A DNA stretch of 48,379 bases from positions 1 through 48,379 of the forward strand of contig CAKSQL010000022.1 of NCBI GenBank assembly GCA_934486735.1, in the 5' to 3' direction. Below are positions 8,361-17,922 of this stretch, piece after piece. The stretch is from an uncultured Clostridia bacterium. GTDB taxonomy: Bacteria > Bacillota > Clostridia > UBA1381. Numbering within the stretch: position 1 is the stretch's first letter; every line of letters starts with the position of its first letter. Under the pieces are notes generated by a model. It did no database searches. It had not been told where the DNA came from and was given only the letters and a program-made list of their open reading frames with translations. Made by a program: the position numbers and the translations under genes.

Positions 8361-9052
8361 ATTTCCCTCCGCGCTTTCTTTGCCTGTATTTTTCGTTTTT
8401 CCAAAATAGCCTCCGCCGCCGTCATGTCCTCCGGCGTGGTAAGCTTTATATTCTCGTAGCTGCCGTCGACAATTTTCACGCGCGCTCCGTCCGCCTCCGC
8501 GAGCATGCAATCGTCTGTCGCCTCGGTGTCTTTTCCGTTTTCGTGCGCCTTTTTTATCAGCTCTTTATCAAAAACCTGCGGCGTCTGAATATTATATGTC
8601 CTGCTCCGTTCAAGCGTTTTTTCGATAAATCCGTCGGCATCGGCAAGCTTTATCGTATCCTTTGCGGGAACTCCGAGTGCCGCCGCCTTGTATTTTCTGC
8701 ACGCATCCACCGCCTGCGACACAAGTTCCGGCGTTACAAGCGGACGCGCTCCGTCATGAATTGCAACAATGTCGCCCTCCGCCGCTTGTATTCCATTATA
8801 AACCGATTGCTGTCTTGTCTCGCCGCCGGCAATTATTTTCAATCGTTTCGCCGTCCGTTTTAATAAATTTTTACATCTTAAAATGTCCTCTTTTCCGGTG
8901 ACGACTATAATTTCATCAATATCCCTGCATTTGTCAAACACCGCGACGGTGTGCTCTATAACGGTTCTCCCCAAAAGCTTTAAAAAAACTTTATTTTCCG
9001 ACGCGCCCATGCGCCTGCCGCGCCCTGCGGCAACAATTATCCCGGATATCAT
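8342..9052 (-). CDS. ispD: 2-C-methyl-D-erythritol 4-phosphate cytidylyltransferase IspD
   Basis: 236 residues from the ATG at 9052; upstream GTG and ATG codons (up to 9079) are in frame but the family normally begins just before the IIVAAGRGRRMG nucleotide-binding loop seen here at residues 5-15. Further motifs: VIVTGKED, GGETRQQSVYNG, VAIHDGARPLV and ATDDCMLAE. It activates MEP with CTP. It lies directly downstream of carD, a common carD-ispD-ispF order in Gram-positives. A hairpin at 9095-9127 between carD and ispD suggests partial termination or a separate promoter. Confidence 0.93.
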   Translation of the reverse strand: MISGIIVAAGRGRRMGASENKVFLKLLGRTVIEHTVAVFDKCRDIDEIIVVTGKEDILRCKNLLKRTAKRLKIIAGGETRQQSVYNGIQAAEGDIVAIHDGARPLVTPELVSQAVDACRKYKAAALGVPAKDTIKLADADGFIEKTLERSRTYNIQTPQVFDKELIKKAHENGKDTEATDDCMLAEADGARVKIVDGSYENIKLTTPEDMTAAEAILEKRKIQAKKARREICVISE

Positions 9053-9094
9053 ATCAATCCACACAGCCCTTTCTGCCATTTATAAACCAAAAGG

Positions 9095-9127
9095 CAGGAA
9101 ATCCGCCCCGGCCGGGCAAATTTCCTG
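9095..9127 (-). terminator. Hairpin after carD
   Basis: CAGGAAAT (9095-9102) pairs with ATTTCCTG (9120-9127), with an inner GCCC/GGGC stem. It is followed on the minus strand by GCCTTTTGG. Probably a terminator or attenuator between carD and ispD. Confidence 0.55.
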
Positions 9128-9136
9128 TCATAATGT

Positions 9137-9622
9137 CTAAAACAAATTTTCAACCGTATCGGTGATAATGCTTTCTATATCGGTCTTGCCTGCCACCGTT
9201 GAAAGAACCAGCTCGCTCACCAAAATTTGGCGCGCACTGTTAAGCATCTTTCGCTCGCTTGTCGAAAGACCCTTTGCGCGGTCGCGGTACATCAGATCCT
9301 TTACAACATTAAGCACCTGATATATATCACCCGATTTTATTTTGAGCATATTTTCCCTGTGACGCTTGTTCCAGTTGTTATCCTCATATATCGGAGTTGT
9401 CTTAAAGGTTTCAAGAACGTTCTGCGCCTCCTCGCGGCTTATCACAAAACGCACGCCTATATCGTCACAGCCCTCGGTCGGAATCATCGCTGTCATATCC
9501 CCCGACGGCATGCGCATAATATAATACGTTTTTTTCTTTCCCAAAACCTCGCGTTCCTCAATCGACTCGATGACTCCCGCTCCATGCATAGGATAAACTA
9601 TCTTATCACCTATATGATACAT
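9137..9622 (-). CDS. CarD-family RNA polymerase-binding transcription regulator
   Basis: 161 residues from the ATG at 9622, preceded by GGAGAGG. The N-terminal beta-barrel (GDKIVYPMHGAGVIESIEE) is the CarD/Mfd RNA-polymerase-interaction domain; a helical C-terminal half follows (DIYQVLNVVKDLMYRDRAKGLSTSERKML), with the usual length of about 160. CarD proteins bind the beta subunit and act on open complexes at many promoters. The gene has its own consensus promoter (9727-9755) and a leader of about 98 bases containing a small palindrome, so autoregulation is possible. Confidence 0.93.
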   Translation of the reverse strand: MYHIGDKIVYPMHGAGVIESIEEREVLGKKKTYYIMRMPSGDMTAMIPTEGCDDIGVRFVISREEAQNVLETFKTTPIYEDNNWNKRHRENMLKIKSGDIYQVLNVVKDLMYRDRAKGLSTSERKMLNSARQILVSELVLSTVAGKTDIESIITDTVENLF

Positions 9623-9640
9623 TTCCTCTCCTCTTTTCCC

Positions 9641-9658
9641 TTGAACAAAAATGTTCAA
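9641..9658. promoter_or_regulatory. Palindrome in carD leader
   Basis: TTGAACA, AAAA, TGTTCAA: a perfect 7-bp inverted repeat about 20 bases before the carD start codon. It could be an operator or a small RNA hairpin. Spacing between the GAAC half-sites is 6, not the 4 of a standard Gram-positive LexA box. Confidence 0.4.
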
Positions 9659-9726
9659 TATGAGCACAATCACACGATTATGCCCTCGGAATATCTCGGG
9701 CAAGTCTTTCGCCCTTCCATAATTTA

Positions 9727-9755
9727 ATTATATCACAAGCCAATCCGAAAGTCAA
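9727..9755 (-). promoter_or_regulatory. Sigma-A promoter of carD
   Basis: TTGACT (9750-9755) and TATAAT (9727-9732) with 17 bases between them on the minus strand. Predicted start near 9720. Confidence 0.85.
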
Positions 9756-9783
9756 AAGTTTTGAGGAAAATAATTTTATTTTT

Positions 9784-10773
9784 TTATTCAACCTTTGCAA
9801 CAGCTTCGTCATTTATCTCAACCGCTATATTATTTTCGCTCTCCCACACGTCCATCTGTTCGCTGAGCTTGTCCGATATAAGCTGAGATTTTATCTTATC
9901 CGCCACGTCCTTTTCCTCAAGCGGAAGTCTCTTTATTATGTGATATCCGAAATAACTCTTTACCATGCCTATTTCGCCGGGTTTAAGTTCATCGGTCTTA
10001 TTTTGGAAATCGGTATCCATCTCGCCGTCACCGAAAACATATCCGTCGGGCTGAGATTTTGAGCCGGGATCCTCGGAAAACTCTGCAACGAGCGCGTCAA
10101 AGTCCTCGCCGGCAAGCGCACGCTTATAAATCCCGTCCGCCTTTTCCTTTGCGGCATTCTGCTCCTCCTCGGACATTTCCTCTCCGTTTGTCATATTTCT
10201 TGTCAGAATAAGAATGTGCTTTGCATGACGATAGGTCGAGTTTAAATCATCCTTGTTTTCCTCATAATATGCCGAAACTTCCTCATCGGTCACAGGCTGT
10301 TCCGACACAAGCTTATCGGTCAGCTTGCCGCTGTATATCATCGATTCGCAGAGCATGTCGATAAAACTGTCCTTTATCCCGTTCGCCGCAAGATATTCCT
10401 TATAGCTTGCACTTCCGCCCGACTGCGACACAAATTGGTTCTTGTATGACTCCATCTTCTTTTTGTCGTCCGATGTCAGCTTGATTCCGAGAGCCTTTCC
10501 GACTTCTATATACGCGAGATTATCAACCGCCGTATCAAGAGCGCGCTCCCTTGCAAGGTCAATTGCTTTTCTGCCCTCTATCTCCTTTGTCTGCCAGTCC
10601 TCATCGTTCGAAAGTTCGGTGCCTGCCATCTGGCTCTTTACGCTGCTTAAATAAAATTTAAGTTCATCCGATGAGATTTTTTTGCCGCCCACCTTTGCCG
10701 CATACTCCGAATTATCCGCACATGAGGACAAAAGCAGCGCGAGCGCACATATAGAAACAACTATCCTTTTCAT
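9784..10773 (-). CDS. PrsA-like peptidyl-prolyl isomerase lipoprotein
   Basis: 329 residues from the ATG at 10773, with AGGAAGGAA 9 bases upstream. A signal peptide ends in a lipobox with Cys18 (LLSSC). An N-terminal SurA-like helical region is followed by one parvulin PpiC domain (AKHILI, EDFDALVAEFSEDPGS, GYVFGDGEM, KPGEIGMVKSYFGYHIIKR) and a short helical C terminus. PrsA proteins sit outside the membrane and help fold exported proteins. It follows mfd by 48 bases in the pth-mfd-prsA order common in Firmicutes. Confidence 0.9.
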   Translation of the reverse strand: MKRIVVSICALALLLSSCADNSEYAAKVGGKKISSDELKFYLSSVKSQMAGTELSNDEDWQTKEIEGRKAIDLARERALDTAVDNLAYIEVGKALGIKLTSDDKKKMESYKNQFVSQSGGSASYKEYLAANGIKDSFIDMLCESMIYSGKLTDKLVSEQPVTDEEVSAYYEENKDDLNSTYRHAKHILILTRNMTNGEEMSEEEQNAAKEKADGIYKRALAGEDFDALVAEFSEDPGSKSQPDGYVFGDGEMDTDFQNKTDELKPGEIGMVKSYFGYHIIKRLPLEEKDVADKIKSQLISDKLSEQMDVWESENNIAVEINDEAVAKVE

Positions 10774-10821
10774 ATATACATGTTCCTTCCTAAACACTTC
10801 ATTATTCCTTTATATTATAAC

Positions 10822-13800
10822 TCATTTTTGCACATTCTTCAATTCAAAAATGGACTGTAACAAAAACTTAATATTGGAAATAATTCCGTCACCGCTGTTT
10901 AACCTAAATATAATCTTAGGCTGTGTTCCCGACACTATTTTTATGCGCTCGGGCATTTTTTTCATCAAGCCGATAACCACATTCGAATCAAGCATATCAT
11001 CGGCAAAAATGACAGTCAGCTTATCGCCTTTTTCGGACAGCATTGTAATTCCCAAAGAGCGTGCCGCACTTTTCAGCTTTGCCACTTCTATAAGCGTTCT
11101 CACCGCGCGCGGCGGTGCGCCGTAGCGGTCGCAAAGTTCATCTATAATTTCCGATTCATCCTCGTCGGTTTCAAGGGATGCAATCTGCTTATACACATCT
11201 ATGCGCTGATTGTGATTTTTGATATACCGCTCCGGAATATAAGCGTCCACCTGCAAATCAAGCTGAGTATTAATCTCCTTGCTTTCAACGCCCTGCTCCT
11301 CGTCCACGCTTTCCTTTAAAAGCTTGCAATACATGTCATAGCCGACAGCGTCCATATGCCCGTGCTGCTGCGCACCGAGCAGATTTCCCGCGCCTCTTAT
11401 CTCCAAATCCCGCATTGCAATCTTAAATCCCGAGCCGAACTCGGTAAATTCCTTGATTGCGCTCAGCCTCTTTTGTGCGACGTCGGACAAAACTCCGTCA
11501 CGCTTATACGTGAAATACGCAAACGCACTCCTGTTCGAGCGCCCCACTCTGCCGCGCAGCTGATATAGCTGTGCAAGTCCCATTCGGTCGGCATTTTCGA
11601 TTATTATGGTATTTGCGTTCGGAATGTCGAGTCCCGTCTCGATAATTGTTGTGCAGACAAGGATATCGGTATCGCCGTTCACCATGTCATACATGACATT
11701 TTCAAGCTCTTCCTCATTCATTCTGCCATGTCCGACAGCCACCCTCGCCTCGGGAATCATCTTTTTTATCCACTCAGCCGTTCTGAATATCCCTTGAATC
11801 CTGTTATAAAGATAGAACACCTGTCCGCCGCGCGCAAGCTCACGCTTCATCGCGTCGGCAAGCACCGCCTGATTCTGCTCCAGGACATATGTCTGAACGG
11901 GGTATCGGTTCTCCGGCGGAGTCTCCAAAACGCTCATATCGCGCACATTTATCATCGACATGTGCAACGTTCTCGGGATTGGGGTTGCGGTCATGGACAG
12001 CACATCTATATTTTTCTTCAGTTCCTTGAACCTTTCCTTATCCGAGACGCCGAAGCGCTGCTCCTCGTCAATTATCAAAAGTCCCAAATCCTTGAACTCA
12101 ACGTCCTTTTGCAGGATTCTGTGAGTTCCGATAAGCACATCCACCTCGCCTGTTCTGACCTGCTTTAAAATTTTCTTTTGCTGAGCCGGAGTTCTGAACC
12201 GCGACAGCATCGCGACTCTTATCGGGAAGTCCTCCATGCGGCTGCAAAACGTGTTGTAATGCTGCATTGCCAAAACCGTTGTCGGGCAAAGATATGCCAC
12301 CTGCTTTGAGTCGGCAGCCGCCTTGAATGCGGCTCGGAGTGCAATCTCGGTCTTTCCGTAGCCCACATCGCCGCAGAGAAGTCTATCCATCGGTCTGTCC
12401 GACTCCATGTCCTGCTTGACCTCGGCGATGCTTTGCAGCTGGTCATCTGTCTCTTGGTACGGGAACTCATCCTCAAAATCCTTTTGCCATGGAGTATCTC
12501 CGGAAAAAGCATACCCCTTTGACCTTTCCCGAGCCGCATAAAGAGCTATCAGCTGCTTTGCAATATCCTTTGTCGCCTTTTTTACCTTTGTTTTCGCCTT
12601 TGTCCAGTCGCTGCCGCCCAGTTTGTTGAGCTTTAGCTCAACATCGGTATTTCCGATATATTTGTACAGCTGATCCATCTGATCGACCGGCACATACAAA
12701 ACATCGGTGCCATGGTACTGGATTTTTAAATAATCCTTTATCACCTTATTGACATTCATCTGCTTTATACCGAGATATTTTCCGATTCCGTGCGCCTGAT
12801 GAACGACATAATCGCCGATGCTGAGGTCGTTATACGACTTTATTCTGTCGGCATTTTTCTGCTTATACTTTCTCTTTTTCCCCGGCTCGAAAATTTCCTT
12901 ATCCGAAATCAGCACAAGCTTGATATCGGGATATTCAAAGCCTTTGCTTATGCTGCCCTTTGCGACATTCACAAAATCCTTTTTTATATTATCCGCCATT
13001 TCGGAATATTCCGCATCAAATCCCTTTTCGGCTATATATCCGGCAATATTTTTTCCGCGCGATTCACTCCCTGCAAGGATAACAACGGTATATCCGTCCT
13101 TTTGCCACCTCGCCAAATCGTCCAGGAGATACTCGGTCTTGCCATGAAAGCTTAAGGTCGTCTTTGTATTAAAATTGAATATCTGATTATATTGATAATC
13201 CAATGTCGTGTGGTTAAGGACATTCAGCGAAACAAGCTTCTTTTTCGAGACATTCGCCGCGAAATCACGGTAATCGTACCAAAATTTAAGATTCTTCATT
13301 GTAAGAATATCCTTTTCGTACAAGTCCGAAATCATCTCGCCCTGTTCCCATTCAAGCGACTTTGCGCGCTCGTTCAGACGCTTAGGCTCAATCAGATAGA
13401 CAAATCCGTCCTCCGGGACATAATCGGCTATGCAGGGAATCGCATCATAAAAAAGTGACACATATCTGTCTATATGCGCAAAGCTTTCGCCGTCCCTTAT
13501 CATATCGCGGTCGTCCGCAAGCTCGTCTGCCGCCTCTTGTTTTTCTGCCTTTTTGAGCCGTTGTATCTCCTTATCGATTTTTTTGATTATCGCAGTTTTG
13601 TCCTTTGGCGGAATCATTTCACTGCACGGAGCGATTGTTATACTTTCGATATTTTCCACCGACCTTTGAGATATCACGTCAAAGGTTCGCATTGAGTCTA
13701 TTTCATTATCAAAAAACTCGATTCGGACAGGGTTATCGGCATTGGGCGGAAAGATATCCAAAATTCCGCCGCGCAGCGAAAGCTGACCCTTGCCCTCCAC

Positions 13801-14280
13801 AAGTTCCTCACGCGAATAGCCTGACAAAACCAGTTTTTCCGCCAGTTCTGTCGGCTCATATTTCCCGTCCATATCGATTTTTATGACATTGGCTTTAAAA
13901 ACCTCGGGCGGAAGTGTGTATTCAAGGCACGCTTCAAGCGATGCCACGACTATGCAGCCTTTGTTTTCCGCAAGCGCCGAAAGCGCGGCAAGCCTTTCAT
14001 GCTCCGCGCTGTGTCCTGCCGCATCCACCCGATAGAACACATATTCCTTTGACGGATAAATGTACACATTGTCACTGAAAAATTTGATATCGCCGAAAAG
14101 CTGCCTTGCCTCCATGTCACTATACGTGACAACCAGGGCACATCCGCCCTTTGTCAGCTGATAAATCAGCTGCGGCTGTGCGGATTCCACCACACCGGCT
14201 ATTGAAACCGGCGGCTTTTTCAAGCCCTCCGAAAGCCTTTCGTACTCGGAATACTTCTCCAATAAATTTGAAAAATCCAT
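10822..14280 (-). CDS. mfd: Transcription-repair coupling factor Mfd
   Basis: 1152 residues, full length. N-terminal UvrB-homology region (about 1-340), CarD-like RNA polymerase interaction domain starting at GDYVVHQAHGIGKYLG (about 489), RecG-like translocase with Walker A GDVGYGKTE at 637-645 and DEEQ at 738-741, and a C-terminal TRCF domain from about 1010. It removes RNA polymerase stalled at DNA damage and recruits UvrA. It lies between pth and a prsA-like gene, the usual neighbourhood. No frameshift or missing motif seen. Confidence 0.97.
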   Translation of the reverse strand: MDFSNLLEKYSEYERLSEGLKKPPVSIAGVVESAQPQLIYQLTKGGCALVVTYSDMEARQLFGDIKFFSDNVYIYPSKEYVFYRVDAAGHSAEHERLAALSALAENKGCIVVASLEACLEYTLPPEVFKANVIKIDMDGKYEPTELAEKLVLSGYSREELVEGKGQLSLRGGILDIFPPNADNPVRIEFFDNEIDSMRTFDVISQRSVENIESITIAPCSEMIPPKDKTAIIKKIDKEIQRLKKAEKQEAADELADDRDMIRDGESFAHIDRYVSLFYDAIPCIADYVPEDGFVYLIEPKRLNERAKSLEWEQGEMISDLYEKDILTMKNLKFWYDYRDFAANVSKKKLVSLNVLNHTTLDYQYNQIFNFNTKTTLSFHGKTEYLLDDLARWQKDGYTVVILAGSESRGKNIAGYIAEKGFDAEYSEMADNIKKDFVNVAKGSISKGFEYPDIKLVLISDKEIFEPGKKRKYKQKNADRIKSYNDLSIGDYVVHQAHGIGKYLGIKQMNVNKVIKDYLKIQYHGTDVLYVPVDQMDQLYKYIGNTDVELKLNKLGGSDWTKAKTKVKKATKDIAKQLIALYAARERSKGYAFSGDTPWQKDFEDEFPYQETDDQLQSIAEVKQDMESDRPMDRLLCGDVGYGKTEIALRAAFKAAADSKQVAYLCPTTVLAMQHYNTFCSRMEDFPIRVAMLSRFRTPAQQKKILKQVRTGEVDVLIGTHRILQKDVEFKDLGLLIIDEEQRFGVSDKERFKELKKNIDVLSMTATPIPRTLHMSMINVRDMSVLETPPENRYPVQTYVLEQNQAVLADAMKRELARGGQVFYLYNRIQGIFRTAEWIKKMIPEARVAVGHGRMNEEELENVMYDMVNGDTDILVCTTIIETGLDIPNANTIIIENADRMGLAQLYQLRGRVGRSNRSAFAYFTYKRDGVLSDVAQKRLSAIKEFTEFGSGFKIAMRDLEIRGAGNLLGAQQHGHMDAVGYDMYCKLLKESVDEEQGVESKEINTQLDLQVDAYIPERYIKNHNQRIDVYKQIASLETDEDESEIIDELCDRYGAPPRAVRTLIEVAKLKSAARSLGITMLSEKGDKLTVIFADDMLDSNVVIGLMKKMPERIKIVSGTQPKIIFRLNSGDGIISNIKFLLQSIFELKNVQK

Positions 14281-14362
14281 AACAATTACCTATACCTAAC
14301 CGAAGAAAAGCAATTCAAATTCAAAATTCGGATCACTTTCTTTCGACTCACAATCTCCAAGT

Positions 14363-14926
14363 CTACGAACTGTATTTATTCATTGCCGAATCCACGCCCT
14401 CGCGGACTATCTCAACCGCCGCTTTTGACGCTCGGATTATTGCGTCCTCCAATATTGGAATCTCGTCTTTTGTGAACCTGCCGAGAACATAGTCCGCAAG
14501 GTCATAACCCTCGTGTTTCGGTGCGCCGACGCCCATTTTTATTCTCGGAAATTCGTCCGTTCCGAGCTGATATATTATCGACTTCAAGCCGTTGTGCCCC
14601 CCTGCGCTGCCCTTTCTGCGGATTCTGACCTTGCCTGCCTCAAGCGATATATCATCGTTTATTATAATGACATTTTCCGACGGGATTTTATAAAACGCAC
14701 AAAACTCCCTTATCGCCTCTCCCGAAAGATTCATATATGTCTGCGGCTTTACAAGATACACCTTTTCGCCGCCCAAATTTGTCTCGCCGTACAGGGATTT
14801 GAATTTCAGCTTATTCACCTTTACATTATATTGTTCGGCGAGATAATCTATTACTTCAAAGCCTATGTTATGCCTTGTCATGTCATATTCCCTGCCCGGG
14901 TTTCCCAGTCCTGCTATTATATACAA
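14363..14926 (-). CDS. pth: Peptidyl-tRNA hydrolase
   Basis: 187 residues. Motifs: GLGNPG at residues 6-11, the catalytic His in MTRHNIGFEVID (His20), PQTYMNLSGEA, NDDISLEAGKVRIR with the catalytic-support Asp, and GSAGGHNGLKSI. It releases peptides from prematurely dropped peptidyl-tRNA. The start codon is TTG, 9 bases after AAGGAGG; no better ATG exists. It is probably the first gene of pth-mfd-prsA, insulated from leuS by the terminator at 15013-15050. Confidence 0.96.
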   Translation of the reverse strand: MYIIAGLGNPGREYDMTRHNIGFEVIDYLAEQYNVKVNKLKFKSLYGETNLGGEKVYLVKPQTYMNLSGEAIREFCAFYKIPSENVIIINDDISLEAGKVRIRRKGSAGGHNGLKSIIYQLGTDEFPRIKMGVGAPKHEGYDLADYVLGRFTKDEIPILEDAIIRASKAAVEIVREGVDSAMNKYSS

Positions 14927-15012
14927 TTTTGCTCCCCTCCTTGCTCCTAAAATAACAACCGCGCCGACTCATGCTTTTATTTTCGCCGTACGCTTAATTA
15001 TTATGCGCCAAA

Positions 15013-15050
15013 AAGCCGCCTTGCCCCAACAGAGGGGGCAACGCAGCCTT
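15013..15050 (-). terminator. Terminator after leuS
   Basis: A 16-bp stem with one mismatch (TTGCCCC core at 15021-15027 with GGGGCAA at 15035-15041) and a 7-base loop, then TTTTT on the minus strand. It separates leuS from pth. Confidence 0.85.
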
Positions 15051-15090
15051 GTTCGTCGAATTAAATTTTATTAAATACCTGCATATCGAT

Positions 15091-17502
15091 TTATTTCACA
15101 ACGATATTAACCAGCTTTCCCGGAACTGTGATTACCTTAACAACCGTCTTTCCGTTTGTGATTTCGGCTGCAATGTCCGATTCCATAACGGTTTTCTCGG
15201 TGCTTTCCTTATCCAGCTCTGCCGGAATCATCATCTTTTCTCTGATTTTTCCGTTGACCTGAATTACAATTTCAATCTCATCGTCAACCGTCTTATTCTC
15301 GTCATACGACGGCCATTTTTGCAGCGACAAAAGTCCGCCCGTACCATACTTTTCCCAAAGCTCCTCGGTCATATGCGGAGCAACCGGATTCAGCAATGTT
15401 ATGAGTATTCTGTACTCGCCCTTTGTGATTCTCTCCAGCTTATAGAACTCGTTTACCAGGCTCATCATCGCGGCAATCGCTGTGTTGAACTTCATTCTCT
15501 CGTAGTCGTCGCCGACCTTTTTTATTGTCTTATGCACGCTCTTTTCAAGTTCTTTTGAGATGCCCTCGTCATCGGTCAGCATATCCTGCAGATTCCACAC
15601 ACGCTCCATGAATTTGTAGCAGCCCTTGAGTCCCTGCTGCGACCATGGAGTGGACTGGTCGAACGCGCCTATAAACATTTCGTATGTTCTGAAAGCATCC
15701 GCGCCGAACTCGTTTACAACATCGTCCGGATTTACGACATTTCCGCGCGACTTCGACATCTTCTCATTATTCTCGCCCAAAATCATTCCGTGCGAGGTTC
15801 GTTTCATATACGGCTCCTTTGTCGGAACAACGCCTATATCGTAAAGGAATTTGTGCCAAAAACGCGAATAGAGCAGATGCAAAGTTGTATGCTCCATTCC
15901 GCCGTTATACCAGTCAACCGGTGACCAGTACTTGAGAGCCTCCGGCGATGCAAGAGCATCATTATTATGCGGATCCATATATCTTAAGAAATACCAGCTT
16001 GAGCCTGCCCACTGCGGCATTGTATCGGTCTCGCGCTTTGCCGGGCCATGGCAGTGCGGACACTCTGTTTCGATCCAGTTATATGCCTTTGCAAGCGGAG
16101 ATTCGCCGTTTTCGCCCGGCTCGAATGTATCGATTTCGGGGAGTTCAAGCGGCAGTTCGCTTTCCGGAATTGCAACCCAGCCGCACTTTTCGCAATATAC
16201 AAGCGGAATAGGTTCGCCCCAGTAACGTTGTCTCGAGAATACCCAGTCACGCAGCTTAAAGTTTACCTTTCTTTTGCCGAGACCCTTTTCTTCAAGCCAA
16301 TCGAGCATTGCCGGAATTGCCTTTTTGACAGGCATACCGTCCAAAAATCCCGAATTTACCATATTGCCCTTATACACATCGGTATAAGCTTCTTCCTGAA
16401 CATTTTTGCCGCCCGACACAACCTCGATAATCGGGAGATTGAATTTCTTTGCAAATTCCCAGTCTCTCGAATCGTGCGCCGGAACTGCCATAATCGCGCC
16501 CGTTCCATACGTCACCAAAACATAATCGGAAATCCATACCGGCAGCTTTGAGCCGTTCACCGGATTGATTGCATATACGCCTTTGAGTTGTGTGCCTGTC
16601 TTTTCCTTTGCCAGCTCTGTTCTCTCAAACTCGGACTTTTTGCTTGCCTGAATGATATAGTCCTTAACCTCGTCCTGATTTTCCAGAATCGGCATAAGCT
16701 TTTGAACAAGCTGATGCTCCGGCGAAAGCACAACATATGTCGCACCGAACAGGGTATCGCATCTCGTTGTATAAACTATCATCTCATCGCCGGTTGTAAG
16801 TTCAAACTTAACCTCTGCGCCCTCCGAGCGTCCGATCCAGTTCTTCTGCTGAGTTTTTACCTTTTCTATATAATCAACATCGTCCAAATCGTCAATCAAC
16901 CTCTGAGCGTACTCGGTAATTTTAAGCATCCACTGGCTTTTTCTTCTCTGAACAACCTCGCTGCCGCATCTTTCGCATACGCCGTTTACAACTTCTTCAT
17001 TCGACAAACCGACCTTACAGCCTGTACACCAGTTAATCGGCATCTCCTGCTTATATGCCAGTCCATGCTCGAACAATTTTAAGAATATCCACTGCGTCCA
17101 CTTATAATAATTCGGGTCGGTGGTGTTTATCTCTCTGTCCCAGTCAAAGGAAAATCCGAGCATTTTAAGCTGACGCTTGAAGTTTGCAATATTCGCCGCC
17201 GTAACCTTTTTGGGGTGAATTTTGTTTTTGATTGCATAGTTCTCGGTCGGCAGTCCGAATGCATCCCAGCCGATCGGATAAAGCACATTGTAGCCGTCCA
17301 TACGTCTTTTTCTCGCTATTATGTCAAGCGCGGTATAGCTTCTCGGGTGTCCCACATGCAGACCTGCGCCCGACGGGTACGGGAACTCTATCATTGCATA
17401 GTATTTTGGCTTATCGCTGTTGTTTTCGGCATGAAAACAATTCGCCTCATCCCATTTATCCTGCCACTTTTTTTCGATTTCTTTAAAATTGTATCTTGCC
17501 AA
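15091..17502 (-). CDS. leuS: Leucyl-tRNA synthetase
   Basis: 803 residues, the usual bacterial length. HIGH-type motif HVGHPR near residue 47, an editing (CP1) insertion, zinc-type CTGCKVG...CERCG, and EKMSKSRGN for the KMSKS loop. It charges tRNA-Leu. The start is TTG at 17502 with AGGGAG 8 bases upstream; in-frame ATG codons further up fall inside rsfS and would add about 36 residues absent from the family. It follows rsfS by 16 bases, and no T-box leader is visible before it, unlike in many Firmicutes. Confidence 0.97.
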   Translation of the reverse strand: MARYNFKEIEKKWQDKWDEANCFHAENNSDKPKYYAMIEFPYPSGAGLHVGHPRSYTALDIIARKRRMDGYNVLYPIGWDAFGLPTENYAIKNKIHPKKVTAANIANFKRQLKMLGFSFDWDREINTTDPNYYKWTQWIFLKLFEHGLAYKQEMPINWCTGCKVGLSNEEVVNGVCERCGSEVVQRRKSQWMLKITEYAQRLIDDLDDVDYIEKVKTQQKNWIGRSEGAEVKFELTTGDEMIVYTTRCDTLFGATYVVLSPEHQLVQKLMPILENQDEVKDYIIQASKKSEFERTELAKEKTGTQLKGVYAINPVNGSKLPVWISDYVLVTYGTGAIMAVPAHDSRDWEFAKKFNLPIIEVVSGGKNVQEEAYTDVYKGNMVNSGFLDGMPVKKAIPAMLDWLEEKGLGKRKVNFKLRDWVFSRQRYWGEPIPLVYCEKCGWVAIPESELPLELPEIDTFEPGENGESPLAKAYNWIETECPHCHGPAKRETDTMPQWAGSSWYFLRYMDPHNNDALASPEALKYWSPVDWYNGGMEHTTLHLLYSRFWHKFLYDIGVVPTKEPYMKRTSHGMILGENNEKMSKSRGNVVNPDDVVNEFGADAFRTYEMFIGAFDQSTPWSQQGLKGCYKFMERVWNLQDMLTDDEGISKELEKSVHKTIKKVGDDYERMKFNTAIAAMMSLVNEFYKLERITKGEYRILITLLNPVAPHMTEELWEKYGTGGLLSLQKWPSYDENKTVDDEIEIVIQVNGKIREKMMIPAELDKESTEKTVMESDIAAEITNGKTVVKVITVPGKLVNIVVK

Positions 17503-17518
17503 CTTTGTCTCTCCCTTT

Positions 17519-17857
17519 CTATTTAAGCTCAACCTCGATACGTTTTGCATCGTCCCAAAGCTTTTCGAGTGCATAAAAATCTCTTGTTTCGCGCTGCATA
17601 ACGTGGACAATTATATCGCCGAAATCCACCAAAACCCAGCTTCCGCCATGGTAGCCCTCGCGATGCGACGGATAAATGCCGTCCTCCGCCATTTTTTCCT
17701 CCACCTCGTCAACGCAAGCCTTAACCTGCGTTGTTGAATTACAGCCGCATATTATAAAATAGTCTCCAAGCGATGTAAGCTCGCTGATATCGAGTATATC
17801 TATATTCTCCGCTTTTTTATCGTACAAAGCCTGTGCAATCTTTTTTACACGCTCCAT
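17519..17857 (-). CDS. rsfS: Ribosomal silencing factor RsfS
   Basis: 112 residues. DUF143/Iojap family pattern: ALYDKKAENIDILDIS, DYFIICGCNSTTQVKA, HREGYHGGSWVLVDFGDIIVHVM and RDFYALEKLWDDA. It binds ribosomal protein uL14 and blocks joining of subunits in slow growth. GGAGGAAAT lies before the ATG and the gene ends with TAG, which shows that TAG is used as a stop codon in this genome (relevant to mutL). Confidence 0.94.
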   Translation of the reverse strand: MERVKKIAQALYDKKAENIDILDISELTSLGDYFIICGCNSTTQVKACVDEVEEKMAEDGIYPSHREGYHGGSWVLVDFGDIIVHVMQRETRDFYALEKLWDDAKRIEVELK

Positions 17858-17922
17858 ATTTCCTCCGACTCCTTTCCGTCTTGTCCGTTATATTTTATTT
17901 TACTATAGTTTTTCGAAAAAGT

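Noticed and set aside
9641..9658. LexA/SOS box before carD
   Set aside because: Half-sites GAAC and GTTC are 6 bases apart, not 4.
17858..17922. T-box or other leader for the rsfS-leuS genes
   Set aside because: Only a short AT-rich gap; no T-box core before rsfS or leuS.
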